Of a DNA stretch of 64,000 bases, positions 8,088 through 16,851 are shown piece after piece. Numbering within the stretch: the first letter of the stretch is position 1; each line of letters starts with the position of its first letter. Location: the NCBI RefSeq assembly GCF_029338515.1, contig NZ_CP119988.1:2728001-2792000 (forward strand), in the 5' to 3' direction. A model generated the notes under the pieces. The model was not told where the DNA came from. It was given only the letters and a program-made list of their open reading frames with translations, and made no database searches. The position numbers and the translations under genes are program-made. Source of the stretch: Haloglomus litoreum. GTDB lineage: Archaea > Halobacteriota > Halobacteria > Halobacteriales > Haloarculaceae.

Positions 8088-8467
8088 TATGCTGCGGGTC
8101 CGATGATGAAGCCGGCCATCGCCATCGCGACGCGGATGCCCTGTGCGATGAGGAGCACGCTCGCGAGGACGAGGCCGTACTTGACGACGGTCTTCGGGGT
8201 GCCGTCGAGCCCCTGGTTGACGAGTGCGTTGTAGACGCCGTTGACGCCGTGGAAGGTGGCGGTCACGAGGAACGCGACCATCGTGAGGAAGTACCCCGGC
8301 TGCTGCATCCGGAGGTGGGTCTGCATGAAGGTGACGTCGGCGGCGTGGTTGACGAAGTGCAGCAGCATGAAGTGGAACGCCAGCACGACGACGAGGAACG
8401 CCGCCGTGAGGCGCTGGAGCAGCCAGCGCGACCCCTTCGGGTCGAACGAGGAGTAGTAGTCTGCCAT
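8087..8467 (-). CDS. sdhD: Succinate dehydrogenase membrane anchor subunit D
   Basis: A 126-residue protein with three membrane segments. It begins MADYYSSFDPKGSRWLLQRLTAAFL, where the SxxRWLLQRLTA pattern is the usual start of these anchors. The His of LAFHFMLLHFVNH lies in the first helix and is a likely heme b ligand, and THLRMQQPGYF and NGVYNAL follow. With SdhC it anchors the complex and forms the quinone site. It lies one base after sdhC and overlaps sdhB by one base, so the three are translationally coupled. Confidence 0.92.
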   Translation of the reverse strand: MADYYSSFDPKGSRWLLQRLTAAFLVVVLAFHFMLLHFVNHAADVTFMQTHLRMQQPGYFLTMVAFLVTATFHGVNGVYNALVNQGLDGTPKTVVKYGLVLASVLLIAQGIRVAMAMAGFIIGPAA

Positions 8468-8468
8468 G

Positions 8469-8861
8469 TTATATCGCCCCCGCGAGGAAGGTCGGGACGC
8501 TCGCCACCACGATGGCCCCCGTGAGGACGAGCGACGCGTAGAAGCTCTTGTCCTGTGCCTCCAGTCCGACGCCGAGGTCGACGAACAGCAGCCGCAGCCC
8601 GTTGAGGATGTGGAAGACGGCGACCGCCAGCAGGCCGACCTCGAGGAACCGGACCACCAGCAGGCTCTCCAGCCCCGAGATGGTGTTCGTGTAGGCCGTC
8701 GTGCCCACCGTGGCGGTGCTCAGCACGGCGATGTGCGTGAACAGGTAGCCGATGAGCACCCACCCGGTGAACTTGTGGAAGATCCAGGCCCACATGCCGG
8801 CGGAGAACTCCCGCCAGCGCCCGAAGTCCTCCACGAGGCCCCGGTCGTACGATTGACTCAT
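8469..8861 (-). CDS. sdhC: Succinate dehydrogenase cytochrome b subunit C
   Basis: A 130-residue membrane protein with three hydrophobic helices, first gene of the sdh operon. Family features are [20 protein letters not shown] near residues 24-43 (HxxTG heme/quinone motif) and the His in [12 protein letters not shown]. It is longer in one open frame, but the protein similarity starts at [16 protein letters not shown], and the ATG at 8859-8861 sits 31 bases after a TATA-like element. It supplies the heme b and quinone part of complex II. Confidence 0.92.
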   Translation of the reverse strand: MSQSYDRGLVEDFGRWREFSAGMWAWIFHKFTGWVLIGYLFTHIAVLSTATVGTTAYTNTISGLESLLVVRFLEVGLLAVAVFHILNGLRLLFVDLGVGLEAQDKSFYASLVLTGAIVVASVPTFLAGAI

Positions 8862-8887
8862 TACGGCACAGCGTGCGAACCGGTCGC

Positions 8888-8896
8888 GTATCAAAG
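8888..8896 (-). promoter_or_regulatory. TATA element of the sdh operon
   Basis: gtatcaaag (CTTTGATAC on the coding strand) is centred 31 bases before the sdhC ATG, in an otherwise GC-rich stretch. The spacing predicts a transcript with a leader of only a few bases. Confidence 0.45.
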
Positions 8897-9010
8897 TTCC
8901 CTTTGCGCGCGGCCGTACCCCCGGGATTCCGCCGGTCACGTGGCGGGGGCTCCGGGGCCCGTGACGAGGCGCCCGGGCAGCCACCAGTCGACATCCGGCC
9001 GTTCGGGGAG

Positions 9011-9685
9011 CTACTCGGCCAGCGGCGCGATGATGTCGCGTGCGGCCTCGAGCTCGTCCCCGTTGACCGTGTGGCCCATCCCCTGGTAGAGGCGCATCTC
9101 CACGTCCGCGCCCATCGACCGGAAGGCATCGCGCGTCGCCTCGACGCGCTCCGCGGGGATGTGGGGGTCGACGTCCGAGCAGCCGAGGAAGACGGGCGTT
9201 CCCTCGAGGTCGCCCGGGTACTCCGCGTCCAGTTCCTCGCCGATAAGGCCCCCGCTGAACGCGATGACCCCGCCGTACCGGCGCGGGTTGCGGGCGGCGT
9301 ACTCGGTGGCGAGACAGCCGCCCTGCGAGAAGCCACCGATGACGACGCGCTCGTGGGGAATGCCCGCGTCGACGGCCCGCTCGACGGCGTCGCCCATCGC
9401 CCGGAGGCCGGACGAGCGCCCGGGTTCGTTCGACTCGACCGGGGCGAGGAACGAGTTGGGGTACCACTCGTTGCGTGCGGCCTGGGGTGCGATGTACGCG
9501 ACGCCCTCGACGCCGATCTCGCCGGCGAGGCCGAGGATGCCCCGCGCGGAGGCCCCGCGACCGTGCGCGAGCACGACGGCAGCTTCGGCCCCCTCGAGGT
9601 CGGCACCCGCGGTCAGGGTCCCCTGGCCCTGGTGCGGACCGATGACACCCTCGCCGGTCAGCCTGTCGCCCGACTCCTCGCTCAT
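9011..9685 (-). CDS. Phospholipase/carboxylesterase family alpha/beta hydrolase
   Basis: A 224-residue alpha/beta hydrolase. The nucleophile Ser is in [10 protein letters not shown], the acid is probably the Asp of [10 protein letters not shown], and the His is in [27 protein letters not shown] near residue 35 forms the oxyanion region. The length and motifs match the PLPC/FSH carboxylesterase group (about 200-230 residues), which hydrolyses short esters or lysophospholipids. It is divergent from the HxlR regulator across 107 bases, so that regulator may control it; this is inference from position only. Confidence 0.85.
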   Translation of the reverse strand: MSEESGDRLTGEGVIGPHQGQGTLTAGADLEGAEAAVVLAHGRGASARGILGLAGEIGVEGVAYIAPQAARNEWYPNSFLAPVESNEPGRSSGLRAMGDAVERAVDAGIPHERVVIGGFSQGGCLATEYAARNPRRYGGVIAFSGGLIGEELDAEYPGDLEGTPVFLGCSDVDPHIPAERVEATRDAFRSMGADVEMRLYQGMGHTVNGDELEAARDIIAPLAE

Positions 9686-9749
9686 CGACCGCCCTCCGCG
9701 GGTGGCTCGTACAGTAGTATCATTCCGTCACCTGAGTTCAGTCCCGAAC

Positions 9750-9758
9750 TTACTTATA
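9750..9758 (+). promoter_or_regulatory. TATA element for the HxlR regulator gene
   Basis: ttacttata is preceded by cgaac, a plausible BRE. Its centre predicts transcription starting about 9781, two bases before the in-frame GTG at 9784 and twelve before the ATG at 9793. A short palindrome ACCG-ttt-CGGT lies downstream at about 9771-9781 and might be an autoregulatory site, but four base pairs are weak evidence. Confidence 0.5.
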
Positions 9759-9792
9759 CGTTCCCTGACAACCGTTTCGGTAGGTGACATCC

Positions 9793-10182
9793 ATGTCCTC
9801 TGGTGCAGACACTCCGGGTTCGGAGACCGACGTGGGCGAGGACGGCCCCTGCGCCGTCGTCGACTCGCTGGAACAGATCGGCTCGCAGTGGCGCCTCATC
9901 GTCCTCCACGACCTGCAGGACGGCGAGAAGCGGTTCAACGAGCTGAAGCGGTCGACCGACGCCTCCTCGCGGACGCTCTCGCGGGTGCTCGACGATCTGC
10001 AGGAGATGGGCTTCGTCGACCGTCGGATGGAGGAGGACGCCCCCGTCGCGACCTACTACTCGCTGACGGCGAAGGGGACCTCGCTCTGCCCGGTGTTCGA
10101 CGAGATCGAGCGCTGGGCCGACGAGTGGCTCCACGCGCCATCGGGCGACGCCGAGGAGCTCCCGGCGGAGTCGGCCGACTGA
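9793..10182 (+). CDS. HxlR-family winged-helix transcription regulator
   Basis: A 129-residue HxlR/DUF24-type regulator. The core includes GPCAVVDSLEQIGSQWRLIV with the conserved N-terminal Cys, then KRFNELKRS, the recognition helix SSRTLSRVLDDLQEMG and the wing YYSLTAKG. Members sense thiol or electrophile stress or other cues and often control the divergent gene. ATG 9793 is chosen; the leaderless GTG at 9784 would add three residues (MTS). The next gene starts three bases after its stop, so the LOG protein is probably in the same operon. Confidence 0.9.
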   Translation: MSSGADTPGSETDVGEDGPCAVVDSLEQIGSQWRLIVLHDLQDGEKRFNELKRSTDASSRTLSRVLDDLQEMGFVDRRMEEDAPVATYYSLTAKGTSLCPVFDEIERWADEWLHAPSGDAEELPAESAD

Positions 10183-10185
10183 CCC

Positions 10186-10764
10186 GTGGAGCGCATCTGT
10201 GTCTACTGCGGCTCCAGCCCCGGCCACGACCCGGCCTACCGGCGAGCCGCACGCGAGATGGGCGAGGAACTCCTGGCACGCGACCTCGGCCTGGTCTTCG
10301 GTGGCGGCAGCGTCGGGCTGATGGGGACCGTCGCGGACGCCGTGATGGACGGCGGCGGGGAGGCCATCGGCGTCATCCCCGAGTCGCTGGAGTCGAAGGA
10401 GGTCGCCCACGGCGGCCTCACCGACCTCGAGGTCGTCGAGTCGATGCACGAGCGCAAACAGCGGATGGTCGAGCTCTCGGACGGGTTCGTCGCGCTCCCC
10501 GGCGGTCTGGGGACGCTCGAGGAGATCTTCGAGGTGCTGACGTGGGCCCAGCTCGGCATCCACGAGAAACCCTGTGGCGTGCTCAACGTCGCCGGGTTCT
10601 ACGACGGACTCGTCTCGCATCTCGACGGCGCCACCGAGGCGGGCTTCGTCTCGCCCACACACCGGGACCTGGCACGCGTCGAGACCCACCCCGGCGCGCT
10701 GCTGGACGCCTTCGCGGCGTACGAGCCACCCTCGGAACCGAAGGTCGGCCCGGAGGACACGTAG
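10186..10764 (+). CDS. LOG-family protein (TIGR00730-type nucleotide phosphoribohydrolase)
   Basis: A 192-residue Rossmann-like protein starting at GTG (MERICVYCGSSPGHDPAY). It has the two family motifs GGGSVGLMG and PGGLGTLEEIFE near residue 107. LOG enzymes release ribose 5-phosphate from nucleoside monophosphates; in plants this activates cytokinins, and in prokaryotes the substrate is often AMP or a modified nucleotide. 'Lysine decarboxylase' is an old misannotation of this family. It follows the HxlR gene by three bases. Confidence 0.9.
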   Translation: MERICVYCGSSPGHDPAYRRAAREMGEELLARDLGLVFGGGSVGLMGTVADAVMDGGGEAIGVIPESLESKEVAHGGLTDLEVVESMHERKQRMVELSDGFVALPGGLGTLEEIFEVLTWAQLGIHEKPCGVLNVAGFYDGLVSHLDGATEAGFVSPTHRDLARVETHPGALLDAFAAYEPPSEPKVGPEDT

Positions 10765-10846
10765 CGCGGGCCCGGCGAGTGTCGCGACGCTCCCCGTGGC
10801 CCGGGTCGGGGAAAGGCTATTGTGCGACCCAACGGAGGGCGACCGT

Positions 10847-11086
10847 ATGGACGACCCCTTCGAGTCGCGAGCGGAGCGCGAGGGCTACCTCCTGTGGGCC
10901 CTGCACGCGGTCTCGCAGACCGGGCCGGCGACGGTCATGCAGGTGAGCACCCACATCCAGGACTCGCCCGCGACCATCGATCCCGTCGAGGCCGAGAAGC
11001 TCCGGGAAGCCGTCAAGCAGCTCGAGTACGAGGGCCTGGTGTTCATCGACCAGGACGATCGGGCCCACGTCGCCGACGTCGACTGA
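10847..11086 (+). CDS. Small helical protein, possible winged-helix fold
   Basis: A 79-residue acidic protein. The pattern ALHAVSQTGPATVMQVSTHI, then VEAEKLREAVKQLEYEGLVF, then IDQDDRAHVADVD looks like the helix-helix-wing arrangement of a small winged-helix domain, with EYEGLVFIDQDD as the wing. There is no family I can name. It follows the LOG gene by 82 bases on the same strand. ATG 10847 (MDDPFESRAEREG) is preferred over longer frames, which are arginine-rich shadows. Confidence 0.75.
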   Translation: MDDPFESRAEREGYLLWALHAVSQTGPATVMQVSTHIQDSPATIDPVEAEKLREAVKQLEYEGLVFIDQDDRAHVADVD

Positions 11087-11128
11087 CGAACGCCGGGTGG
11101 TGGTAGTCGCCGACTCCTATCGACCGCT

Positions 11129-11971
11129 TCAGAGCCCGAGCAGCTCCCGCGCCTCGTCGGGGGTCGCAGGTTCGCGCCCGAGCGTCCGCGCCATGTCGGC
11201 CACCCGCCCGACCAGTTGTGCGTTGCTCGCGGCGCGCTCCCCGCGCTCGAAGTAGACGTTGTCCTCCAGGCCGACCCGGACGTGGCCGCCCAGTATCGTC
11301 CCGAGCGTCGCGAACGGGAGCTGATGCTGGCCGAACCCGAGCGTGTTGAACGTCGCGCCCGTGGGCAGGTTCCGGACGGCGTTCAGCAGGTTCCGCGGCC
11401 GCGCGGGGGTGAGGGTCCCGCCGCCGAAGATGAGCGTCGTGTGGTACGGCTCGGCGAGGTCCCGACGGTCGAGCAGCCCGTGGACCTCGTTGACGTGACC
11501 GTCGTTGAACGCCTCGAGTTCGGGCTTGATCCCCCGGTCTGCCATCTCGTCGTACAGGGTATCCACCATGGCGCGCGGGTTCTCGCTGGTGAGGTGTCGG
11601 TACCGGTTCAGCGGCCCCATGTCGAGGCTCGCCATCTCCGGCGCCGGGTCCGTTCGGAGCGGCTGTCGCCGGGCCTCCAGGGGCGCGCCCGTCCCGCCCG
11701 TCGAGTGCTGGACCACGAGGTCCGTCGTCTCGCGGACGGCGTCGGTGAGTTCCTGGAACCGCTCGGTCGCGAACGAGCGCTCACCGTTCGGCTTCCGGGC
11801 GTGGAGGTGGGCGATGCTCGCGCCCGCAGCCTCGGCGTCGGCCGCCGCGGCGGCGACCTCGGCGGGCGTCTCCGGCAGGTTCGGGGTCGCCTCCTTCCCG
11901 TGGACGCCGCCCGTCAGCGCGACGGTGATGATGACGGGTTCGCCCGCGAGGTAGTCGTCGTAGCCCGTCAC
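11129..11971 (-). CDS. Beta-keto acid cleavage enzyme (BKACE, DUF849)
   Basis: A 280-residue TIM-barrel protein of the BKACE family, which cleaves a 3-keto acid using acetyl-CoA and a zinc ion. Family motifs are VIITVALTGGVHGKEATPNL, the zinc pair AHLHARKPNG near residue 55, VQHSTGG and LEAFNDGHV; the C-terminal barrel has FGGGTLTPA and VRVGLEDNVYF. The substrate may be beta-keto-5-amino-hexanoate as in lysine breakdown, or another keto acid; the sequence does not say which. The GTG start overlaps the TGA of the upstream four-cysteine protein (GTGA). Confidence 0.92.
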   Translation of the reverse strand: MTGYDDYLAGEPVIITVALTGGVHGKEATPNLPETPAEVAAAAADAEAAGASIAHLHARKPNGERSFATERFQELTDAVRETTDLVVQHSTGGTGAPLEARRQPLRTDPAPEMASLDMGPLNRYRHLTSENPRAMVDTLYDEMADRGIKPELEAFNDGHVNEVHGLLDRRDLAEPYHTTLIFGGGTLTPARPRNLLNAVRNLPTGATFNTLGFGQHQLPFATLGTILGGHVRVGLEDNVYFERGERAASNAQLVGRVADMARTLGREPATPDEARELLGL

Positions 11972-12177
11972 GGCTCCGCCTCCGGCTCGTCGTCGGCCCC
12001 GGCGTCGAGCCCCTCGGCCTCCCGGTAGAACTCGCAGTGCTCGGCGTGCGAGAGGTCGAACCGGTCGTTGCAGATGTCCGCGCGCATCGGCTCGACGAAC
12101 TCGTCGACGACGGTGCAGTAGGCCCGGTCGGTGTCGGCGAACTCCGCCGCGCGGTACTCCAGGTGTGGGCAGGTCAT
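11968..12177 (-). CDS. Small four-cysteine protein coupled to BKACE
   Basis: A 69-residue protein with four cysteines at positions 3, 21, 36 and 48 (MTCPHLEYR, YCTVVDEF, DICNDRF, HCEFYRE) and an acidic tail. The spacing is not a zinc ribbon, but four evenly placed cysteines with nearby histidines suggest a bound metal or Fe-S cluster. The stop codon overlaps the GTG of the BKACE gene, so the two are translationally coupled. I do not recognise the family beyond this. Confidence 0.8.
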   Translation of the reverse strand: MTCPHLEYRAAEFADTDRAYCTVVDEFVEPMRADICNDRFDLSHAEHCEFYREAEGLDAGADDEPEAEP

Positions 12178-12360
12178 GGCCGGGCTTCTCGCGGCCCGAT
12201 GTTAACCGTTCGCGGGCGTGGATGTCGGGGGGGGACACGGATGTCGGTGCATCCGTCTGCGCCAATTATTCAGAATATGTCGCGCGTTCACCGCATGGGA
12301 CACAGTTCCGGTTCGAAACACGGGATCTCCCGACGAGAGGGAACCGTGGATGGATCACCG

Positions 12361-12879
12361 CTACGCGGTCTCGTCGGGAGGGGCTGCGCGGAACGTCCCC
12401 GTCTCGGCATCCAGTCGTGACAGGTTGTCCGCGATGGCGAGTCGTGCCGCCTCGCTCGCGCCGACGTGGAACCCGACGACGACCGCACCGTCGTACGGAT
12501 GCGATTCCAGCTGCGAGCGGGCCTCGAAGTGGCGGCCGTACCCGTCCGAGCCCCACTCCACGTCGCTGTCGAACACCTTCCGGCGGAAGCCGGCCCCGTA
12601 GTTGGCGCGGGCCTTCGTATCGAGCACGTCGAGGCGCTGGGCGGCCGCGGACCCGTCGCGCCGGAGCGCCAGCAGCAGGTCCGTCACCGGGTAGGAGGGG
12701 TCGGCATCGAGGTCGGGCGCGTACGCACCGGGGACGCGGGAGAGGTCGCCGTTCGCCTCCAGCTCGTAGGCCAGGAACCGCGGCACGCCGTCCTCGTGGC
12801 AGTGGACGACGTGGGAGGTGTCGAGGCCGCCACCGAGCGGCGGGCGGGCGCCGAGGTGGAGGACCGCCGTCAGGGCCAT
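12361..12879 (-). CDS. Hypothetical protein
   Basis: A 172-residue soluble protein with no motif I recognise. It starts MALTAVLHLGARPPLGGG, has two His-rich points (SHVVHCHEDG and YGRHFEARS), and ends VGASEAARLAIADNLSRLDA followed by an acidic tail. The composition is normal for this genome. It stands between two unrelated genes, is the only gene in its stretch on this strand and has no clear partner. Confidence 0.7.
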   Translation of the reverse strand: MALTAVLHLGARPPLGGGLDTSHVVHCHEDGVPRFLAYELEANGDLSRVPGAYAPDLDADPSYPVTDLLLALRRDGSAAAQRLDVLDTKARANYGAGFRRKVFDSDVEWGSDGYGRHFEARSQLESHPYDGAVVVGFHVGASEAARLAIADNLSRLDAETGTFRAAPPDETA

Positions 12880-12933
12880 GGTCGGTCTACGCGGGCCGCG
12901 TCCCTCAACGTTCGCCCGGGAGGGTCGCCTCTG

Positions 12934-14592
12934 TCAGAGCAACGCCCCGGGGTTCATGATGCCCTCGGGGTCCAGCGTCCGCTTCATCGACCGGAGGGCG
13001 TCGAGGTAGGCGTCGGGCGCCTCCTCGTGGTAGTGGTCGCGGTGGACCCGCCCGACGGCGTGGTGGTGGGTGATGGTCGCGCCGTACTCCATCAGCGTGT
13101 CCGAGGCGGCCGCCTTGATCTGGCGCCACTGCTCCAGTTCCCGCCCCACATCGGCGGGCGCCAGCAGCGTGTAGTACGGCGCCGGGCCGTCCTCGTAGGC
13201 GTGCGTGAACCGACAGGAGAGGAAGCCCTGGCCGCAGGCCCCCTCCATCGCGTCGGTCACGTTGTCCCGGATCGCCTCGTGGAGCGCGGGGAACTGGTCC
13301 CACGTCACCGCCGTCTCGAACGTGTCCACGAGGACGCCCATGCTCACCAGCGAATTGAACATGTACGGGGCCTCGACGAAGGCGTCGCGCCACTCCCCCG
13401 AGTCGCCCTCCTGGTCGTCGCCGTCGGCCGCGCTCTCACCCGTGCTGCCGTCGGCCGTCCGGTCCTCGGTCGTCGGTCCCTCGGAGACACGACCGCCGTG
13501 GTCCTCGGCGATCTCGACCGCGCGGTCGAGGTCGGCCTCGATGGGCGGGAGGCTGTCGGTCGACTCGAAGCCGAGCAGCAGGACCGAGGAGCCGTCGAAC
13601 GCCACCTCGTTCAGCATCGCCTCGTTCGAATCGAGCAGTCGGCAGTTCGCCGGCGTGAGGCGGGCCTGCACGACCTCGCGGCAGGCCGCGACGGCGTCCC
13701 AGTAGTCGTCGAAGCGCACGGTGGCCTTCGCGCGGTACGGCGGCCGCGGCTGGACGCGGGCCCAGCCCTCCGTGACGACGCCGAACGCACCCTCGCTGCC
13801 CAGCAGGAAGCGGTTCGGGTCCGGGCCGGCGCCCGAGGCGGGCAGGCGGCGCGTCTCCAGCGTCCCGGCGGGCGTCACCGCGCGCACGGATTCGATGAAG
13901 TCGTCGATGTGGGTGTAGCGCGTCGCGAAGTGGCCGCCCGCCCGGGTCGCGACCCAGCCGCCGAACGTGGAGAACTCGTAGCTCTGGGGGTAGTGCCGCA
14001 ACTGGAGGCCGTAGTCGGCGAGCTGTGCCTGTATCTCGGGGCCCGTCGCGCCGGCCTCGATGCGCGCGGCGCGGGAGTGCTCGTCCACCTCCGGAACGGC
14101 ATCCATCCGGCCCATGTCGAGCGAGCAGACGCCGCTGTAGCCCGCGCCGCCGCACTCGACGCCGCCGACGACGCTGGTGCCGCCGCCGTACGGCACGACG
14201 GCGACCTGCTCGCGCGCGGCCCACTCGAGGACGGCCGCCACGTCGGATTCGCGCTCCGGGTACGCGACCACGTCGGGCGCATCGTCGAACCGGCCGTGGA
14301 AGCCACGGACGAGGTCTCGGTACGCGCTGCCATACGTGTGCGTGACCCGGTCGCGCTTCTCGCTCGTGGTCTCACAGGGGCACTCGTCCGGCGGCTCGAC
14401 ACGCGGCGGCGCGAGCGTCACCTCCTCGAGCGTCGGCAGGTCCAGCAGCGGGCGCTCGGGGAAGCCGAGCATCCCCTCGATGCGGTTCTTGAGCTCCCGG
14501 CGCTCCTCGTCGGTCGGGAGACGGTCCTCCCAGCCCCACGCCCAGAACGACTCCCGCCGGTCCCCGCCCGTGCCTGACGCGTCCGTGCTCAT
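12934..14592 (-). CDS. FAD-binding oxidase, alkyl-DHAP-synthase-like
   Basis: A 552-residue flavoprotein of the PCMH-type family. The N-terminal ESFWAWGWEDRLPTDEE resembles the WGWGY start of alkyldihydroxyacetonephosphate synthases. The FAD domain has VAVVPYGGGTSVVGGVE near residue 155, FSTFGGWVATRAGGHFATRYTH and LLGSEGAFGVVTEGWARV; the C-terminal cap ends HHHAVGRVHR and LDPEGIMNPGALL. An acidic insert (TEDRTADGSTGESAADGDDQ) interrupts the C-terminal domain. It could be an ether-lipid synthase-like enzyme or a 2-hydroxyacid dehydrogenase; the latter cannot be excluded. The ATG 14590-14592 start is chosen from similarity. Confidence 0.82.
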   Translation of the reverse strand: MSTDASGTGGDRRESFWAWGWEDRLPTDEERRELKNRIEGMLGFPERPLLDLPTLEEVTLAPPRVEPPDECPCETTSEKRDRVTHTYGSAYRDLVRGFHGRFDDAPDVVAYPERESDVAAVLEWAAREQVAVVPYGGGTSVVGGVECGGAGYSGVCSLDMGRMDAVPEVDEHSRAARIEAGATGPEIQAQLADYGLQLRHYPQSYEFSTFGGWVATRAGGHFATRYTHIDDFIESVRAVTPAGTLETRRLPASGAGPDPNRFLLGSEGAFGVVTEGWARVQPRPPYRAKATVRFDDYWDAVAACREVVQARLTPANCRLLDSNEAMLNEVAFDGSSVLLLGFESTDSLPPIEADLDRAVEIAEDHGGRVSEGPTTEDRTADGSTGESAADGDDQEGDSGEWRDAFVEAPYMFNSLVSMGVLVDTFETAVTWDQFPALHEAIRDNVTDAMEGACGQGFLSCRFTHAYEDGPAPYYTLLAPADVGRELEQWRQIKAAASDTLMEYGATITHHHAVGRVHRDHYHEEAPDAYLDALRSMKRTLDPEGIMNPGALL

Positions 14593-14736
14593 ACGACCCC
14601 ATCGCAACGGGGGACAAAATAGTCGCGGGCGGCCGGCCCGCCCCGGCGAGCATCGCGGCGAAGGGGCGCGGCGTCGGCGATGACGACACCCGCGCCGACG
14701 GTTGCAGTAAACGAGGGCGTCCTGGGACGGAGGTAC

Positions 14737-14743
14737 ACTTATC
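14737..14743 (+). promoter_or_regulatory. TATA element of the APC permease gene
   Basis: acttatc is centred 35 bases before the ATG at 14775, giving a predicted start near 14767 and a leader of a few bases. This position argues against the in-frame GTG at 14760. Confidence 0.45.
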
Positions 14744-14774
14744 AAAGTCCCATGCTACCGTGCCGCACACACCC

Positions 14775-16241
14775 ATGTCCGCCGAGAACTACAAGCTCAT
14801 CGACCAGCGCGTCGGCCTGTGGGGGGCCGTCGCGCTGCTGGTCGGCACCGCGCTCGGGATGAGCATCTTCATCGTCCCGACACAGATGGCCGCCGCCGCC
14901 GGCCCGAGCATCACCCTCGCGATCCTCGTCTCCATCGTGCCGATGGTACTCGGCGTCCTGTTGCTGCTGCAACTCGGTGGCGCCATCCCGGTCGCGGGCG
15001 GCATCTACGTCTATGGCTCCCGCCTCGTGGGGCCGTTCTGGGGGGTCATCGGGGTGACGGTCCCGGTGCTCGCGGTGTGGTCGTATCTCCTGTTCGCGGC
15101 GGTCGGCTTCGCCGACTACCTCAACGGGTTGCTGGGCACCATCGCCGGGACCTCCGTGCCGACCGTCGCCGCGGTCTGGGTGCTCCTGGGGTCGTTCCTG
15201 GTCCTGAACTACGCCGGGGTCCAGGTGGTGACGAAGGTCCAGCTGGCGTTCGTCGGCGCGCTCGTCGTCGGGATGCTCGCGTTCGTCCTCGGCGGGCTCC
15301 CGCACGTCGAGGTGGCGAACTACACGCCGGTCTTCCCGGCCGGGGAGGGGGAGCCGTTCGCCGACGGCTTCGGTCCCTTCCTGCTCGCGGTCGTCACGCT
15401 GTACATCCCGTTCCAGGGGTTCGGGATGATCATCGAGATCGGGGAGGAGCTGGAGAACCCCGTCGAGAACATCCCGAAGGTGCTCGCCATCGGGATGGCC
15501 ATCGTCACGCTCCTCTCGCTCGCCATCGTCTTCGTCCTGGTCGGCGCCGTCCCGATGGAGAACATGACCGTCTCGGGCCAGCTCGGCGGCGAGCCCGTCG
15601 ACGGCGGGCTGGCCGCGGTCGCCGACGGCGTCCTCCCGCCAGCGCTATTGCTGGTCATCGGCGTCGCCGCGCTCGTGGCGGCCGCGACCACCGTCAACAC
15701 GCTCTACACCTCGTACTCGCGGACGGTGATGCGCGCGGCCCGGGACGATGTCCTCCCGGAGGTGTTCGCCGCGGTCCACGAGGACTACCGGACCCCCCAC
15801 CGCGCCATCCTCCTGTTCGGCATCCCGCCGATGCTCGCCGCCCCGTTCGTGGGGCAGCTCGACGCCATCACGGCCCCGGCGGTGCTGGACTGGCTCGTCA
15901 CCGTCGTCGTGACGGGCATCTTCATCGCCTTCCTCATCGGCGGCGTCGCGCTGTGGAACCTCCCGAAGACCTTCCCGCAGCGCTACGAGCACTCCATCTA
16001 CAAGCTCCCGATGCCCGTCCTGAAGGTCGTGGCCGTCGGCAACGTCGTCGTCTCGGCCGCGTTCACGGTCCTCGTCGTCGGAACCGCGCCCTCGGCGTTC
16101 GGGGTCGTCCTCGTGTGGATCGTGCTCTCGGCGTTGCTCTACTGGTACCGCGTCCGGGCGTACGACCGGAAGGGGATCGACCTCAAGGCCCGGATGGCCG
16201 CGCTCCACGCCCACGAACAGGGAGCCAGCGACGACGACTGA
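14775..16241 (+). CDS. APC-family amino acid/polyamine permease
   Basis: A 488-residue membrane protein with about twelve hydrophobic segments. The first is VGLWGAVALLVGTALGMSIF, the usual glycine-rich helix 1 of APC transporters, and FGMIIEIGEELENPVENIPK near residue 220 matches the cytosolic loop motif after helix 6. Substrate is probably an amino acid or related amine, but transporter specificity is not readable. ATG 14775 is chosen over the upstream GTG because of the TATA spacing. Confidence 0.88.
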   Translation: MSAENYKLIDQRVGLWGAVALLVGTALGMSIFIVPTQMAAAAGPSITLAILVSIVPMVLGVLLLLQLGGAIPVAGGIYVYGSRLVGPFWGVIGVTVPVLAVWSYLLFAAVGFADYLNGLLGTIAGTSVPTVAAVWVLLGSFLVLNYAGVQVVTKVQLAFVGALVVGMLAFVLGGLPHVEVANYTPVFPAGEGEPFADGFGPFLLAVVTLYIPFQGFGMIIEIGEELENPVENIPKVLAIGMAIVTLLSLAIVFVLVGAVPMENMTVSGQLGGEPVDGGLAAVADGVLPPALLLVIGVAALVAAATTVNTLYTSYSRTVMRAARDDVLPEVFAAVHEDYRTPHRAILLFGIPPMLAAPFVGQLDAITAPAVLDWLVTVVVTGIFIAFLIGGVALWNLPKTFPQRYEHSIYKLPMPVLKVVAVGNVVVSAAFTVLVVGTAPSAFGVVLVWIVLSALLYWYRVRAYDRKGIDLKARMAALHAHEQGASDDD

Positions 16242-16256
16242 CCACGGTCCGCGGCG

Positions 16257-16802
16257 TCACTTCTCCAGCCGGTCCAGTCCCCACCCGACGAACGACCCCT
16301 CGGGCCCGACCGCGAGCGCATCGAGGAACCGCGCGAGGCCCGTGTAGACGCCGGCGAGCATCGTCGCGCCGACGAGCGTGCGGTCGTCCACGCGCTCGGC
16401 CAGCGCCCGGTGGAGGGCGTCGTCGACGCTGGCGGTGGCGACGGCGGCGGCGTAGCTCGCCAGCGCCTCCCGCCGGTCGCTCAGTTCGGCGTACTGTCCC
16501 CGGCGGACCGCGCGCACCTCGGCCTCAGAGAGGCCCGCATCCAGCGCGAGGGGGACGTGCTGGTGCCACTCGTAGTCGGCGTGGGTCTGCCGGGCCACGG
16601 TCAGCACCACGAGTTCGCGCTCGGCCTCGTCGAGGCCGCACTCGTCCCAGAGCGTGTGCGCGAACGTCACGAACCCGTCCAGCACCGGCGGGTTGTTCGC
16701 CAGCGCGCCGAACAGGTGGGTGGCGCCACTGCGACTCCGCTCGAACACCGCGCCGTACTCGTCGGGGATATCGTCACCGTCGAGGTAGGGGACGCGCGCC
16801 AT
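16257..16802 (-). CDS. Carboxymuconolactone decarboxylase/AhpD-like protein
   Basis: A 181-residue helical protein of the CMD superfamily. The core is ELVVLTVARQTHADYEWHQH near residues 65-85, where the usual CxxC of AhpD peroxidase-reductases is absent and His residues remain, followed by LDAGLSEAEVRAV. Without CxxC it is probably not a redox AhpD; several such proteins are of unknown function. Starts MARVPYLDGDDIPDEY. Confidence 0.85.
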   Translation of the reverse strand: MARVPYLDGDDIPDEYGAVFERSRSGATHLFGALANNPPVLDGFVTFAHTLWDECGLDEAERELVVLTVARQTHADYEWHQHVPLALDAGLSEAEVRAVRRGQYAELSDRREALASYAAAVATASVDDALHRALAERVDDRTLVGATMLAGVYTGLARFLDALAVGPEGSFVGWGLDRLEK

Positions 16803-16851
16803 TGGAGGCCTGCTGACACGGCGGTCGCTTAGCCCTTCTCACTCCGGACCG

